A DNA stretch of 64,000 nt from Sinorhizobium terangae (GTDB taxonomy: Bacteria; Pseudomonadota; Alphaproteobacteria; Rhizobiales; Rhizobiaceae), in the NCBI RefSeq assembly GCF_009601505.1, contig NZ_WITC01000066.1:1-64000 (forward strand). The letters run 5' to 3'. Positions 18,187 to 28,138 of the stretch are shown in pieces. Positions within the stretch are counted from its first letter, which is position 1. Each line of letters begins with the position of its first letter. Position numbers and translations under genes: made by a program. The notes beneath the pieces were generated by a model. The model made no database searches and was not told the origin of the DNA. It saw only the letters and a program-made list of their open reading frames with translations.

Positions 18187-18903
18187 CTAAGTGAGTTCTG
18201 GCCGCCGACCCTCGAAAAGCCGATCGCGGGAGCCGCGGAGATGCTCACGCATGAGCTCGCGTGCCTGGTTTGATTTCCGGTCTCGAATGGCTTCGTAGAT
18301 CGCCGCGTGCTCGTCATAGACATGGCGCAGGCCGGCGACGGAGTTTTTCAGTGACAGGCCATGGAACTGCATGCCGATCGCGATGTGTTCCTTGAGCGCT
18401 TCCATGGCGGTCGAGAAGTAATTGTTTCCCGACGCCTGCGCGATCGCCAGATGGAACATGAAGTCGGCATCCTCCCGGTGACGGTGCCGGTTGGTCGCAT
18501 CCTGCAAGGTTTCAAGCGCAAGCCTGATCACTCGGATCTGCGTTTCGCTGTGCCGCTCGGCCGCGAGTGCCGCCGCCTCGGGTTCCATCGTCATGCGGAA
18601 CTCGTAGCAGTTCTGCAGGTCGGCGATGTTTTCGAGCGGCCCGAAGCCAAGCGGCTGCCGCAATCCCTGGATTCGAACGAAACTGCCGGCGCCTTGCCGC
18701 GAATAGACAAGGCCTTGATCGCGAAGCCTTTTCAGGGCGTCACGAACGACCGGTCGGGAGACCTGAAACTCCGCGGCCAGCTCGTGCTCGGTCGGCAGAC
18801 GCTCATCGCTCTGATAGGCCCCTGATTTGATCGCGTGCTGCAGCCGTTCGAAGACGACCTCGCTCAGGCTCTTGCGGTGCGAAAGCTGCTCTCCGGCGCG
18901 CAT
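18187..18903 (-). CDS. GntR/FCD-family transcriptional regulator
   Basis: A 238-residue repressor-type protein of the FadR subfamily. Residues about 10-75 are the winged helix-turn-helix (ERLPTEHELAAEFQVSRPVVRDALKRL and GAGSFVR); about 90-230 is the all-helical FCD ligand domain with metal-site residues in FRMTMEPEAA, DADFMFHLAIAQASGN and HVYDEHAAIYEAI. The ATG at 18903 overlaps the kinase stop (TGATG), so the two are coupled. It most likely controls the kinase-gntR pair and the convergent operon at 13801 in response to an acid-sugar intermediate; the ligand is inferred from context. Confidence 0.92.
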   Translation of the reverse strand: MRAGEQLSHRKSLSEVVFERLQHAIKSGAYQSDERLPTEHELAAEFQVSRPVVRDALKRLRDQGLVYSRQGAGSFVRIQGLRQPLGFGPLENIADLQNCYEFRMTMEPEAAALAAERHSETQIRVIRLALETLQDATNRHRHREDADFMFHLAIAQASGNNYFSTAMEALKEHIAIGMQFHGLSLKNSVAGLRHVYDEHAAIYEAIRDRKSNQARELMREHLRGSRDRLFEGRRPELT

Positions 18904-19955
18904 CAGGCCAATACCTCTTTCCTCGTCATGGCGCGGACGACCCTGCAAAGCGTGTCGGAATCCCCAAAGCCGCCCGATTTGGTAATGTAGAATTGGCCGC
19001 CGTGCTCGGCAACCGGCAGGCCCGGCAGCACCTCCCCGACCAGGCGAAGTATCCGAATGCCCTGGCGGTCGAAATAGGCCTCCGCCGTCGCTCCGCCCGA
19101 GAGCAGCATCGTCCGGCATTCGCCGCAGAAGGCCACCACGGATTCCGCGAGCGCCGCTGCCACGTCCAGTGCCCGGGCTGGCGATACGCCTTCCACCGCC
19201 TGTATCAAGGTCACGTCGTCAGCGCGTTCGTATCCGTGAACGGCCTGCTGCACTCGCCCTGCCGGTGCTGCGCGATAGAGGAGATCCGGCACGGCTCGCC
19301 GCAACTCCTCGACCTGCGATACCGTTATCGGATCCCGGGAGCCGATTGCCATCAGCAACCGCCCTTCCCGCGCGGCAAAAGGCCCAGCGCGTCGCCTGTC
19401 GGTTCTACTTGCCAACGCATTGGCGAGCGACAGGGCACCGACAGGAAGATCGTCCGGAGCAATGGCATCGACGGCGGCCCGCATCTCCTCGACCGTCTCC
19501 GTGTCCGGAATGACGGCGCGATCGGCGATGGCACCCAGACGCGTAGCGATGGAGATCGGTTGATCGACCCCGAAGCCACAGATCTGGCCATTGCGGACGA
19601 CCCGGCCGAATTCCGGGATTGCTGGCAAGACGACGGCCTTCGCAAAATCCAGGACGGAAAGCTCCGCCTCGACGTTGCCCTTCAGCCGCGAGTCGACCTT
19701 CTTGAAAAGTCTCATGCCGGGCGTCATCGCCTGTTGCGCGAGGCGGACGCGTCGCGCCGCCTCGTCCGGTTCGATCTCGCGGCTGCGCGTGGTCACCGCG
19801 ACCACATCGGAGCCACCCGCGATCGCCTCGCAGAGCGCGCTCTGGTCTGCGACCACGTCGACCGAAAATCCATGGACCGCGAAAGGCGCCGCCGTGTCGA
19901 GCGCGCCGGTGAGGTCATCGGCGACGATCAGCAGCCTGTTCTGCACAACATCCAT
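18903..19955 (-). CDS. Four-carbon acid-sugar kinase (DUF1537 family)
   Basis: ATP-dependent kinase of 350 residues. The N-terminal domain starts LLIVADDLTGALDTAAPF and has FKKVDSRLKGN, the acid-sugar binding signature; the C-terminal nucleotide-binding domain carries LLSGGATAEAYF and ITKSGGFGDSDTL. Family members phosphorylate D-threonate, L-threonate or D-erythronate for a PdxA2 or related dehydrogenase, and a PdxA2-type gene is at 14970. The ATG at 19955 starts right at the conserved fold; an in-frame start at 20006 adds 17 poorly conserved residues. First gene of a two-gene unit with the GntR regulator. Confidence 0.92.
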   Translation of the reverse strand: MDVVQNRLLIVADDLTGALDTAAPFAVHGFSVDVVADQSALCEAIAGGSDVVAVTTRSREIEPDEAARRVRLAQQAMTPGMRLFKKVDSRLKGNVEAELSVLDFAKAVVLPAIPEFGRVVRNGQICGFGVDQPISIATRLGAIADRAVIPDTETVEEMRAAVDAIAPDDLPVGALSLANALASRTDRRRAGPFAAREGRLLMAIGSRDPITVSQVEELRRAVPDLLYRAAPAGRVQQAVHGYERADDVTLIQAVEGVSPARALDVAAALAESVVAFCGECRTMLLSGGATAEAYFDRQGIRILRLVGEVLPGLPVAEHGGQFYITKSGGFGDSDTLCRVVRAMTRKEVLA

Positions 19956-20162
19956 GCGGCGTCCAATTTTACAAATTCTCAAAAGATGAGCGCGGATTCG
20001 CGCCAATTTTTTCCTTTCAAATCATGGCAGAACCTGCGGCGAAGGCAACATATTTTTACAACTATCGGACAAGTTTGAACGTCTCCGTTGCCGCTCGCGG
20101 GAACGTGGGCGGGAGAGACGCCGTGCCGTCTCAAACCAGCTTGGTACTGTGAGCATTGAACA
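19956..20162. promoter_or_regulatory. Kinase/GntR operon upstream region
   Basis: No gene is seen in this AT-rich stretch upstream of the kinase gene. TTTTACAA occurs twice in the same orientation (19967-19974 and near 20054-20061), and GGACAAGTTTG lies near 20068. These could be regulator sites, but nothing fixes a promoter. Confidence 0.3.
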
Positions 20163-20199
20163 AAGGAAAAGCCGGACCTGCAGGAGAGCAGATCCGGCT
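20163..20199 (-). terminator. Rho-independent terminator of the purine permease gene
   Basis: On the minus strand AGCCGGA...TCCGGCT forms the outer stem (20170-20176 with 20193-20199) and CTGC/GCAG the inner stem around a 6-nt loop, followed by TTTTCCTTT. It lies 67 bp past the permease stop at 20266, in the right orientation. Confidence 0.8.
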
Positions 20200-20265
20200 G
20201 ATGCCAGTGTGTTCAAGATGAGAAACGGACGTCCTGCCGGAGCTTTCCGCCCCGACGTCAACCGA

Positions 20266-21558
20266 TCAGCTGCCGAAGAATGCGAAGCGAACGACGAACA
20301 GCGCTGCCACGATCTGTGTCGCCGGGTGGATGACGCTCCACTTGCCGGTGCATACCTTGAGCACGACGTAGCTCACGAAGCCGAAGGCAAGACCGTTGGC
20401 GATCGAATAGGTGAAGGGCATGGCGATCGCCGTCAGGGCTGCCGGTGCCGCTTCGGTCAGGTCATCCCATTCCACTTCGGTGAGTTCGCGCATCATCAGG
20501 CCCGCCACATAGAGCAGCGCGGGCGCCGTTGCATAGGACGGAACCGCAGCGGCGAGCGGCGAGATGAACAGAGCCGCGAGGAAAAGCACCGCAATGGTCA
20601 GCGCGGTGAGGCCGGTGCGGCCGCCGGCCTGGACGCCGGACGCGCTCTCCACATAGGCCGTGGTGCTGCTCGTGCCCATCAGCGAGCCAGCGATGATCGC
20701 CGAGCTGTCGGCAAGCAGAGCGCGGCCAAGACGGTTGGGCTTGCCCTCCTCGACCAGCTTCGCGCGCTTGGCGACGCCGATCAGCGTGCCGGTCGCGTCG
20801 AACACTTCGACAAGCACGAAGACGAGGATGACATGGAGCAGGCCGCCATGCAGCGCGCCCACGATGTCGAGCTGCAGGAACGTCGGGGCGATGCTCGGCG
20901 GCGCCGAAACGATACCCTTGAACTCGCTGACGCCGAGCAGCATCGACAGGACAGTGACGACGAGGATGCCGATCAGGATCGCGCCGCGGATCTTTAGCGA
21001 ATCCAGCACGGCGATGACGAAGAAGCCGAGGATCGCGAGCAAGGGCCCGGTCTGCTTGAGGTCGCCGAGGCCGACGAGCGTTGCGGGATTATCGACGACG
21101 ATACCGGCGTTCTTAAGCGCGATGATGCCGAGGAACAGGCCGATACCGGTCGCAATCGCGCTGCGCAGCGAATGCGGGATGCCGGCGATCAGCCAGCTTC
21201 GCACGCCCGTGACCGTCAGCAGCAGGAAAATGAGGCCGGAGATGAACACCGCTCCGAGCGCCTGCTGCCAGGTGAAGCCGAGGGCGGCGACGACGGTGAA
21301 GGCAAAGAAGGCGTTGAGCCCCATGCCCGGCGCCATGCCGATCGGCCAATTGGCGACGAGGGCCATGACGACAGAGCCTAGTGCGGCGGCAAGACAGGTC
21401 GCGACGAAGATCGCATCGCGATCCATTCCGGTCGTCGACAGAATGTCGGGGTTCACGAAGATGATGTACGACATCGTCAGGAATGTCGTCAGCCCGGCAA
21501 CCACCTCGGTGCGGGCAGTCGTCCCATGCTCTTTCAGTTTGAATAGTCGTTCAAACAT
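20266..21558 (-). CDS. AzgA-type purine permease (NCS2 / AzgA family)
   Basis: Inner-membrane proton symporter of 430 residues for adenine, guanine or hypoxanthine by family. It begins MFERLFKLKEHGTTARTEVVAGLTTFLTMSYIIFVNP, the hallmark start of AzgA/PbuG/GhxP proteins, and has GMGLNAFFAF, TGIGLFLGIIALKNAG and a conserved SSTTAYVESASGVQAGGRTGLT segment. About 12-14 hydrophobic helices. The ATG at 21558 is fixed by AGGGAGGAAAA just upstream. It stands alone, but upstream shares a 16-nt motif with the xdh/puuE promoter region, so it probably supplies substrate for the xanthine dehydrogenase pathway. Confidence 0.94.
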   Translation of the reverse strand: MFERLFKLKEHGTTARTEVVAGLTTFLTMSYIIFVNPDILSTTGMDRDAIFVATCLAAALGSVVMALVANWPIGMAPGMGLNAFFAFTVVAALGFTWQQALGAVFISGLIFLLLTVTGVRSWLIAGIPHSLRSAIATGIGLFLGIIALKNAGIVVDNPATLVGLGDLKQTGPLLAILGFFVIAVLDSLKIRGAILIGILVVTVLSMLLGVSEFKGIVSAPPSIAPTFLQLDIVGALHGGLLHVILVFVLVEVFDATGTLIGVAKRAKLVEEGKPNRLGRALLADSSAIIAGSLMGTSSTTAYVESASGVQAGGRTGLTALTIAVLFLAALFISPLAAAVPSYATAPALLYVAGLMMRELTEVEWDDLTEAAPAALTAIAMPFTYSIANGLAFGFVSYVVLKVCTGKWSVIHPATQIVAALFVVRFAFFGS

Positions 21559-22048
21559 TTTTCCTCCCTTGGCAGACGCCATCACGACGCAGCCGAACGA
21601 CAGAGACCGGGCAGATGCTCCTCCAACTTCCCGACCATTTTGATTTTTGACCAGTCCCGGAATTCAAGACGTCGGGTGGTCAACTCGGCCCTTCGGCCCG
21701 CACCGGATGGGCGTAACGCTTGCCTCATTCGGAGCGAAGTCATTGTGCGTCTTCGCGCGAATGATCGCTAGCCACCCATTCCGACGCTACAGGCGAAAGA
21801 CTTTCAAATTTTTCCAGCGCAGTGAGACCCCGCCGCACCCTCGTACCGGGGTCCGTCATGGAAGGCTGCGCGCCGACGCCGCCTCTCTCTGCCCCGCTCG
21901 CAGAAGCCGGACAGAAGCTGATGGCAGGCCCGATCAAGCAGCGATGGGTGACGACGGGGAAAATCCAGGAAACAGATGGAGTCGATCGCGCTCAATGCCA
22001 AGCTCGCAGCCTTGAGCTGTAAGAGGCCGGTAAATGGACGATCAGCGA
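21559..22048. promoter_or_regulatory. Permease upstream region with shared purine motif
   Basis: This 490-bp gap between the permease start and the luxR-type gene end contains no convincing gene. AGACTTTCAAATTTTT at 21798-21813 repeats the site at 5331, and overlapping it is the palindrome GAAAG-A-CTTTC. It is 240 bp upstream of the permease ATG, farther than a typical operator, so a long leader or a second promoter is possible. No purine-riboswitch fold was recognised. Confidence 0.35.
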
Positions 22049-22795
22049 TCAGTGGCGCTCCTTCAAACTGCGGAACCGCGCAGCCGCTTCCGTTCTGTTG
22101 TGTGCGCCGAGTTTCGTTATGATGTTGTGCAGGTGAATCTTCACCGTGTGTTCGGACAGGCGAAACTCCGCGGCAATCAGCTTGTTTTGCAGACCGCGGG
22201 CGACCATTTCAAGGATCTGCATTTCGCGAGCGGTCAACTCCGCGAAACGCGCCTCTTCGCTTCGAGGCCGAGGCGACATACCGCCATTGCCGGAAGGCAG
22301 GTCGGCACTATGGCCATTCTTCCGCGCCCGCAGGATCAATCCGGGTGGAAGGTACTCGCCGCCTGAGAGCATCAGCCTGATTACCGACAGCCACAGATCG
22401 AGTCTGAGGTTCATGGGAAGGACACTGCGGACCAATGGCGAGTTCTGGAGCTTGATAAGGCACGCGTCCAGGCTCTGGTCATGAGGTTCGATGACGGCGG
22501 TAAGAGCTTGAGGGTGGACATGGAGAAGTTCGGACGACCTCTCTTCGGCCTCGCTTATCAGTGCGATATCGATGAGGATGAGCGATACGGGATGGGAAAA
22601 GAGGCTGAAAGCCGCGCCGACATCCTCGACCTGTTCGACAACGACCCATGGAAATTCCCTTTCGAGAGCATGGATCAGCCTCTCCGAGATTGTCCCGGCA
22701 TTGGCTATGATCAGGATGACGCGTTGTGGTTCGCGCCGGCGCTCAGTCGCGGTCTCTCTCGCTATGCCGACGCCGTCGCAATTGCCCCTGCTCAT
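22049..22795 (-). CDS. LuxR/NarL-type regulator with degenerate receiver-like domain
   Basis: A 248-residue DNA-binding protein beside the polysaccharide locus. The C-terminal LuxR helix-turn-helix is clear (ELTAREMQILEMVARGLQNK, then FRLSEHTVKIHLHNI). The N-terminal part (about 30-150) resembles a CheY-like receiver, with VILIIANAG in place of the acidic pair and ILIDIAL at the acceptor strand, so it lacks the usual double Asp. The ATG at 22795 follows GGAGAGGG; an in-frame TTG at 22861 is less likely. Divergent from the export gene at 23327, it probably controls the polysaccharide genes without ordinary phosphorylation. Confidence 0.85.
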   Translation of the reverse strand: MSRGNCDGVGIARETATERRREPQRVILIIANAGTISERLIHALEREFPWVVVEQVEDVGAAFSLFSHPVSLILIDIALISEAEERSSELLHVHPQALTAVIEPHDQSLDACLIKLQNSPLVRSVLPMNLRLDLWLSVIRLMLSGGEYLPPGLILRARKNGHSADLPSGNGGMSPRPRSEEARFAELTAREMQILEMVARGLQNKLIAAEFRLSEHTVKIHLHNIITKLGAHNRTEAAARFRSLKERH

Positions 22796-23326
22796 CAAGC
22801 ACGTCCCTCTCCGCGGAATGCGTCGATCGGCAAGGTGCTTGCCGAGGAGAGCAAACCGCAAGTCTGCCGCAAGGTAACCTTAGCTCACACGAGCCGCGGT
22901 CGCGACGGCGCCAAAGGGTTGAGGCATGCCTAGAAGGACGTCCCGGAACAAAACGTGTTTCCGCCTGCCCTATCCGAAGGAACTAGGCCGTTGGGACCAT
23001 CACCCTCGATCTATTGATAGGGTCAACAATACTCTTCTGCCTGTACTTTGCGCTCATCATCCTAATGTCGAACAAGGGAGAACGACTGCAACGCCCCTTT
23101 GTTTGGGATAAAACGGCCGCTTCACCGTTTCACCAATATTGATGAAGCCGAACCACGGGGCTTCCTCTTTCAAATATTCGGAGAAATTTGCACACTTGCC
23201 ATTGCAGCGTCGCAATCTTGCAGACATGCGCGTTACGCGACTCACGCGACGATAAGCTTGTCGGAGAAGCGTTCTTCTCCGCTTGAGGGTGTGACGAGGA
23301 CACTGCTTTGCAGGTTGGAGAAATAC
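22796..23326. promoter_or_regulatory. Divergent promoter region of luxR-type gene and export gene
   Basis: No gene was recognised in these 531 bp. CTATTGATAG at 23011-23020 is a near-perfect 10-bp palindrome and could be a regulator site. In-frame codons continue upstream of the export gene start to about 23099, but no signal-peptide-like start or ribosome site supports them. Confidence 0.35.
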
Positions 23327-24625
23327 ATGCGAGCATCCTGCCGCATTTGCAGCATTTTCCTCCGAAACTTTTCCCTTGCGGCTGCGCTCACCATCGTCGG
23401 CGCCGTGTCGACACCTGCCTGGGCCGATGCGCCCGAACTTGCGCCTCGGACGAAAATACGCCTGACGATCATGCAGTGGATGCCGACCAAGGGCGAATAT
23501 GTGCCATGGGCGCTCGGCGGAGAATTCGTTGTGTCCGAAGCGGGTGCCATCTCGGTGCCGGTCATCGGCACCGTGACCGTCGGCAACCTCGACAAGGCTC
23601 AGCTTGCTGCCGAAATCGCCAAACGCCTGCAGGCCAAGATCGGGCTGGTCGAGGCACCGGAGACGACCGTCGAGATCGTCGAATACCCGCCAGTCTATGT
23701 TGTCGGAGACGTGACGACACCAGGAGAATACAAGTTCCGCCCCGGGCTGACCGTGCTGCAGGCCTTGGCCATGAGTGGCGGTGAGCTCCGCGAGACCAGT
23801 TCCGGGCCTCCGCAGGACAATATCACGCTCATCGGCGAGCTGCGGGGAATTGACAACGCACAGCTGCGCAGCAACGCGAGAATAGCGCGGCTGCAGGCGG
23901 AAATGTCGGGTGCAGAGGAAATAGCCTTCGCCCAGCCTCTGAACGCCGACACTGCGCTGGTCGCAGCGATCCAGAACCAGGAACGGATCATCTTTTCGAC
24001 ACGTGCAAACGTGGTTGCCCGGCAATCGAAATCGCTGTCCGAACTGCGCGATCTCCTCAACCAGGAAATCCGAGTCCTCGAAGAGAAGGTGAAAGCCGCG
24101 GAAGCCAGCATCGAGACCGTGGAGCGAGAGCTTAAAGGCGTGAAAACCCTCGTCGAACGAGGCGTCGCCGTCGCATCGCGACAGTCGGACCTGGAGCGCG
24201 CGCTTGCCAACGATCGCGCCAATCGCCTGGATTTCGTGACCGCGATCATGCGGGCGCGGCAGAATATCAGTGAAACGACACGAAACCTCGAGGGGCTTTA
24301 CGACAATCGCCAGGCCGAGATCGCCAGCGAACTGCAATCGGAGCAAGCGACGCTCGAACAACTGAAACTGAAGCGTGCCACCATGGAGAGGCTGTTGTTC
24401 GACAGGCTTTCGTCCACTGGGGATCCCGAGCCGCGCGGTGGAGCGGCAACCAGCTTCGCCATTATCCGCCGAGGCGATGGCAAAATCGGTGAGGTTCCAG
24501 CGTCGGAGACGACAGCGCTGATGCCGGGAGACGTCGTCAAGGTCGTCGCTCGACGGATGCCTAGAATGTCCGAGCCGCCTCTGACCCGTTCAATGGACCC
24601 GCAACCCGGTCAGGCCAGCCAATGA
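23327..24625 (+). CDS. Polysaccharide export protein, ExoF-like (Wza family)
   Basis: Periplasmic/outer-membrane export protein of 432 residues for exopolysaccharide. A signal peptide ends at AWA/DAPE near residue 33. The Poly_export domain covers about 40-120 ([20 protein letters not shown]), an SLBB-type domain about 120-200 ([30 protein letters not shown]), and about 230-395 is a long charged coiled coil. This long helical insert is the arrangement of Sinorhizobium ExoF rather than of the short E. coli Wza. GGAG precedes the ATG at 23327. It is 79 bp before rfbA and leads the locus. Confidence 0.9.
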   Translation: MRASCRICSIFLRNFSLAAALTIVGAVSTPAWADAPELAPRTKIRLTIMQWMPTKGEYVPWALGGEFVVSEAGAISVPVIGTVTVGNLDKAQLAAEIAKRLQAKIGLVEAPETTVEIVEYPPVYVVGDVTTPGEYKFRPGLTVLQALAMSGGELRETSSGPPQDNITLIGELRGIDNAQLRSNARIARLQAEMSGAEEIAFAQPLNADTALVAAIQNQERIIFSTRANVVARQSKSLSELRDLLNQEIRVLEEKVKAAEASIETVERELKGVKTLVERGVAVASRQSDLERALANDRANRLDFVTAIMRARQNISETTRNLEGLYDNRQAEIASELQSEQATLEQLKLKRATMERLLFDRLSSTGDPEPRGGAATSFAIIRRGDGKIGEVPASETTALMPGDVVKVVARRMPRMSEPPLTRSMDPQPGQASQ

Positions 24626-24704
24626 CCCGCGTGGACAAGGTCTCGTTTCGATCACCGCTGGCCGCAGTTGCACGCAACCACTGCAGTTTCAAGGGGGAGG
24701 CAAA

Positions 24705-25583
24705 ATGAAGGGGATCATCCTGGCGGGAGGAAGTGGCACCCGCCTCTACCCGCTCACGATTGCGGTCTCCAAGCAGATCCTGCCGATCTATGATAAGCCA
24801 ATGGTTTACTATCCGCTGAGCGTGTTGATGCTGACCGGCCTACGCGAAATTCTCATCATCTCCACGCCGCGCGACCTGCCCTGCTTCGAGGCGCTCCTCG
24901 GCGATGGTTCTGCCTTCGGGCTGAGCCTCTCCTATGCCGAACAGCCGCACCCCAACGGGCTTGCCGAGGCCTTTATCATCGGCCGCGAGTTCATCGGCAA
25001 CGGCAATGTCGCGATGATCCTCGGCGACAATATCTTCTTCGGCAACGGCCTGCCGAATGTCTGCCGGCAGGCCGCATCCCGTGAAACGGGCGCCTCCGTG
25101 TTTGCCTATCGCGTCGACGACCCGGAGCGCTACGGCGTCGTTACCTTCGACCAGAGGACAGGCAAGGCGAAGACGATCGAGGAGAAACCGGCAAGGCCGA
25201 AATCCAACTGGGCGGTGACCGGCCTCTATTTCTACGACAACGACGTCGCGGACATTGCCGCTTCGATCAAGCCATCGGCGCGAGGCGAACTCGAAATCAC
25301 CACGGTCAACAACATCTATCTCGCACGGGAACAATTGCACGTCTGCCAGCTCGGACGCGGCTATGCCTGGCTCGACACCGGCACCTATGACAGCCTGCAT
25401 GATGCCTCATCGTTCGTGCGAACGGTCGAACGCAGACAGGGCGTCCAGATAGCCTGTCCGGAAGAGATCGCGCTCGATATGGGCTGGCTCGGGCCCGAGG
25501 ACGTGCTGAGACGCGCCAGCGTGCTCGGGAGGACTGCTTACGCCTCCTACCTTCGACGCCTCGTGGAGGAGTACGCCGCATGA
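24705..25583 (+). CDS. rfbA: Glucose-1-phosphate thymidylyltransferase
   Basis: First enzyme of dTDP-L-rhamnose synthesis: joins dTTP and glucose-1-phosphate. The 292-residue length is typical of RmlA. Signature [11 protein letters not shown] is at 8-18, followed by [26 protein letters not shown] (metal-binding Asp) and [21 protein letters not shown] precedes the ATG. The gene overlaps rfbC by 4 bp (ATGA), beginning a tightly coupled rfbACBD set. Confidence 0.97.
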   Translation: MKGIILAGGSGTRLYPLTIAVSKQILPIYDKPMVYYPLSVLMLTGLREILIISTPRDLPCFEALLGDGSAFGLSLSYAEQPHPNGLAEAFIIGREFIGNGNVAMILGDNIFFGNGLPNVCRQAASRETGASVFAYRVDDPERYGVVTFDQRTGKAKTIEEKPARPKSNWAVTGLYFYDNDVADIAASIKPSARGELEITTVNNIYLAREQLHVCQLGRGYAWLDTGTYDSLHDASSFVRTVERRQGVQIACPEEIALDMGWLGPEDVLRRASVLGRTAYASYLRRLVEEYAA

Positions 25584-26161
25584 GTCTTGAGGTCAGATCG
25601 CTCGACCTTGACGGGGTCCTCGAGATTGTGCCGCGCAAGATGGGAGACGAACGCGGCTTCTTTTCGGAAACCTGGAACGCCCGGCAATTCGCCGAACACG
25701 GCATCGCGCTGGATTTCGTCCAGGACAACCACTCCTATTCCGCTTCGCGTGGCGTCCTGCGGGGCCTTCACTACCAGCTTCCGCCCTACGCGCAGGACAA
25801 ACTGGTGAGGGTGGTCAAAGGTGCCATTTTCGATGTCGCAGTCGATATCCGTCGAGGATCACCCAGCTTCGCGAGATGGGTCGCCATCGAGATTTCAGCC
25901 CGCCGATGGAATCAGCTCCTGGTTCCCAAGGGCTTCGCGCACGGCTTTCTGACACTCGAGCCGGACACGGAGGTGGTCTACAAGGTCACAAATCCCTATT
26001 CGCCCGCCCATGATCGCGCGATCCGTTTCGACGACCCTGACATCGCGATAGCCTGGCCGCTGCCCCTTGCGGAACTGCAACTGTCCGAGAAGGATCGGAC
26101 GGCTCCACAGCTGCGGCAGGCCGAGGTGTTCGAATTCGCTGCGGGAGAAGAGCGTCCATGA
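25580..26161 (+). CDS. rfbC: dTDP-4-dehydrorhamnose 3,5-epimerase
   Basis: Third enzyme of the dTDP-L-rhamnose pathway, a 193-residue cupin. The catalytic His64 is in RGLHYQ and the Tyr134 in EVVYKVT, with the Phe/Gly-rich [13 protein letters not shown] segment between. It overlaps both neighbours by 4 bp, so all four rhamnose enzymes are translated from one message. Confidence 0.97.
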   Translation: MSLEVRSLDLDGVLEIVPRKMGDERGFFSETWNARQFAEHGIALDFVQDNHSYSASRGVLRGLHYQLPPYAQDKLVRVVKGAIFDVAVDIRRGSPSFARWVAIEISARRWNQLLVPKGFAHGFLTLEPDTEVVYKVTNPYSPAHDRAIRFDDPDIAIAWPLPLAELQLSEKDRTAPQLRQAEVFEFAAGEERP

Positions 26162-27225
26162 ACATCCTCGTCACCGGCGGTGCCGGGTTCATCGGTTCCG
26201 CGCTTTGCCGCCATCTTGTGGCCGACCCAAGCAAGCGCGTGATCAACCTCGACAAGCTGACTTATGCCGGCAATCCGGCCTCGCTCCGACAAATCGAGAA
26301 CTTTCCCAACTACCGCTTCATCCGCGGCGATATCTGCAACGAAGAGGCCGTGGCCGGCATCCTGCACGCAGAAAAAATCGACCGCATCATGCATCTTGCT
26401 GCAGAGACGCATGTCGACCGCTCGATCGATGGACCTGGCTCATTCATCGAGACCAATATCCTCGGTACGTTCAGGCTGCTCCAGGCCGCGCTGAAATTCT
26501 GGCGCAGCCTTCCCGAAGAGGCGGCCGAGCGGTTCCGCTTCCACCATGTGTCCACCGACGAGGTATTCGGCGACCTTCCTTTCGATGACGGTGCCTTTGA
26601 CGAAGATACCCCCTATGCTCCATCCTCGCCCTATTCCGCCTCGAAGGCGGCATCCGATCATCTCGTCCGCGCCTGGCACCACACCTTTGGCCTGCCGGTC
26701 GTTATCACCAACTGCTCGAACAACTATGGTCCGTATCATTTCCCGGAGAAGCTGGTGCCCCTGATCATTCTCAACGCATTGGAGGAGAAGCCGCTGCCCA
26801 TCTATGGCACCGGCGCGAATGTTCGCGACTGGCTATATGTCGACGACCACGCGCGAGCGCTGGAGCTGGTAGCTGCCCAAGGTGCCACCGGCGAAAGCTA
26901 CAATATCGGCGGAGGCTCCGAGCGCACCAATCTCTCCGTCGTGGAGACGATATGCGATATCCTCGACCGTAAGAGACCGCGCCGAAACCGGAAGAGTTAT
27001 CGCGACCTCATCGCATTCGTGGACGATCGGCCAGGTCACGACCGCCGTTACGCCATGAACACGGCCAAGATCGAGCGCGAACTCGGCTGGCGACCGCTGG
27101 AAAGCTTCGAAACGGGACTGGCGCGGACGATCGACTGGTACCTGGACAACGGCTGGTGGTGGCAGCCGATCCGCGAGCGCAGCTATCGGGGGGAGCGCCT
27201 CGGCAAGTCGGTGGTGGCGCGATGA
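26158..27225 (+). CDS. rfbB: dTDP-glucose 4,6-dehydratase
   Basis: Second enzyme of the dTDP-L-rhamnose pathway, a 355-residue extended SDR. NAD-binding GGAGFIGS is at 7-14, catalytic Asp134/Glu135 in STDEVFGD and Tyr159/Lys163 in YSASK. Its product, dTDP-4-keto-6-deoxyglucose, could also feed the DegT aminotransferases encoded at 29688 and 32562. Four-base overlaps with rfbC and rfbD. Confidence 0.97.
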   Translation: MNILVTGGAGFIGSALCRHLVADPSKRVINLDKLTYAGNPASLRQIENFPNYRFIRGDICNEEAVAGILHAEKIDRIMHLAAETHVDRSIDGPGSFIETNILGTFRLLQAALKFWRSLPEEAAERFRFHHVSTDEVFGDLPFDDGAFDEDTPYAPSSPYSASKAASDHLVRAWHHTFGLPVVITNCSNNYGPYHFPEKLVPLIILNALEEKPLPIYGTGANVRDWLYVDDHARALELVAAQGATGESYNIGGGSERTNLSVVETICDILDRKRPRRNRKSYRDLIAFVDDRPGHDRRYAMNTAKIERELGWRPLESFETGLARTIDWYLDNGWWWQPIRERSYRGERLGKSVVAR

Positions 27226-28133
27226 AAGTGCTCGTCACCGGTACAACCGGGCAGCTCGCAAGCAGCCTGATCGAGCTTGCGGCGCCACTGCGCGACATCG
27301 AACTGATCGCCGTCGGCCGCCCCGAGTTCGACCTCACGCAGCCGGTCCCGATGCGGGAGGCGATCGTTGCGGCAAGACCTGACGTTGTCATCTCGGCCGC
27401 CGCCTACACGGCCGTCGATCGCGCGGAGGACGAGCCTGCGCTCGCTCATGCCGTCAACGTGGTGGGCGCCGCGTGCATTGCCGAGGCAGCGGCAAAACTC
27501 GGCGTACCCATCATCCACCTGTCGACCGACTACGTCTTTTCTGGCGACGGTCGCGGTCCGCACAGGGAAGACGACGAGACGAGACCTGGCACTTTCTATG
27601 GCGCGACCAAGCTCGAAGGCGAGCGGGCGGTGGCAAGCATAACGCCTCGCCACATCATCTTGCGGACAAGCTGGGTCTACAGTCCCTTTGGCAACAACTT
27701 CGTCAAAACGATGCTGAGGCTTGCCGAAAGCCGAGACACTCTGACGGTCGTCTCCGACCAATACGGCAATCCGACGTCGGCACTGGATTTGGCAACCGCG
27801 ATACTGGAGATCGCCAGACAGCCACAAAGAGATCGATTCGGCCTCTATCACCTTGCGGGAACCGGCGAGACCAACTGGTCGGGTTTCGCGCGGCACATTC
27901 TAGCCGTCAGCCGCGCAAATGGCGGCCCATCCGCGACCGTGCAGGACATTGCCAGCGCCGACTACCCGACAAGAGCCCGGCGCCCAGCGGACTCGCGCCT
28001 TTGCACGGAGAAGTTCGAGAAAACTTTCGGACGGCGCCTGCCCGCCTGGCAAACGAGCGCGGAAACAGTCGTCCGGCGGCTTCTCCGTGCTGGCCAATGG
28101 CCGAAAATCCCTGAGGGCCAACCGCAGGTGTGA
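27222..28133 (+). CDS. rfbD: dTDP-4-dehydrorhamnose reductase
   Basis: Last enzyme of the dTDP-L-rhamnose pathway, 303 residues. TGTTGQLA at 6-13 binds NAD(P)H and Tyr126/Lys130 form the YGATK catalytic motif; [10 protein letters not shown] and [14 protein letters not shown] are RmlD family segments. The ATG at 27222 lies in an ATGA overlap with rfbB, which fixes the start over a longer in-frame alternative. Confidence 0.96.
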   Translation: MKVLVTGTTGQLASSLIELAAPLRDIELIAVGRPEFDLTQPVPMREAIVAARPDVVISAAAYTAVDRAEDEPALAHAVNVVGAACIAEAAAKLGVPIIHLSTDYVFSGDGRGPHREDDETRPGTFYGATKLEGERAVASITPRHIILRTSWVYSPFGNNFVKTMLRLAESRDTLTVVSDQYGNPTSALDLATAILEIARQPQRDRFGLYHLAGTGETNWSGFARHILAVSRANGGPSATVQDIASADYPTRARRPADSRLCTEKFEKTFGRRLPAWQTSAETVVRRLLRAGQWPKIPEGQPQV

Positions 28134-28138
28134 GGCGA

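Noticed and set aside
21559..22048. Purine riboswitch before the permease gene
   Set aside because: No three-way junction with the conserved loop bases could be drawn, and such riboswitches are rare in alphaproteobacteria.
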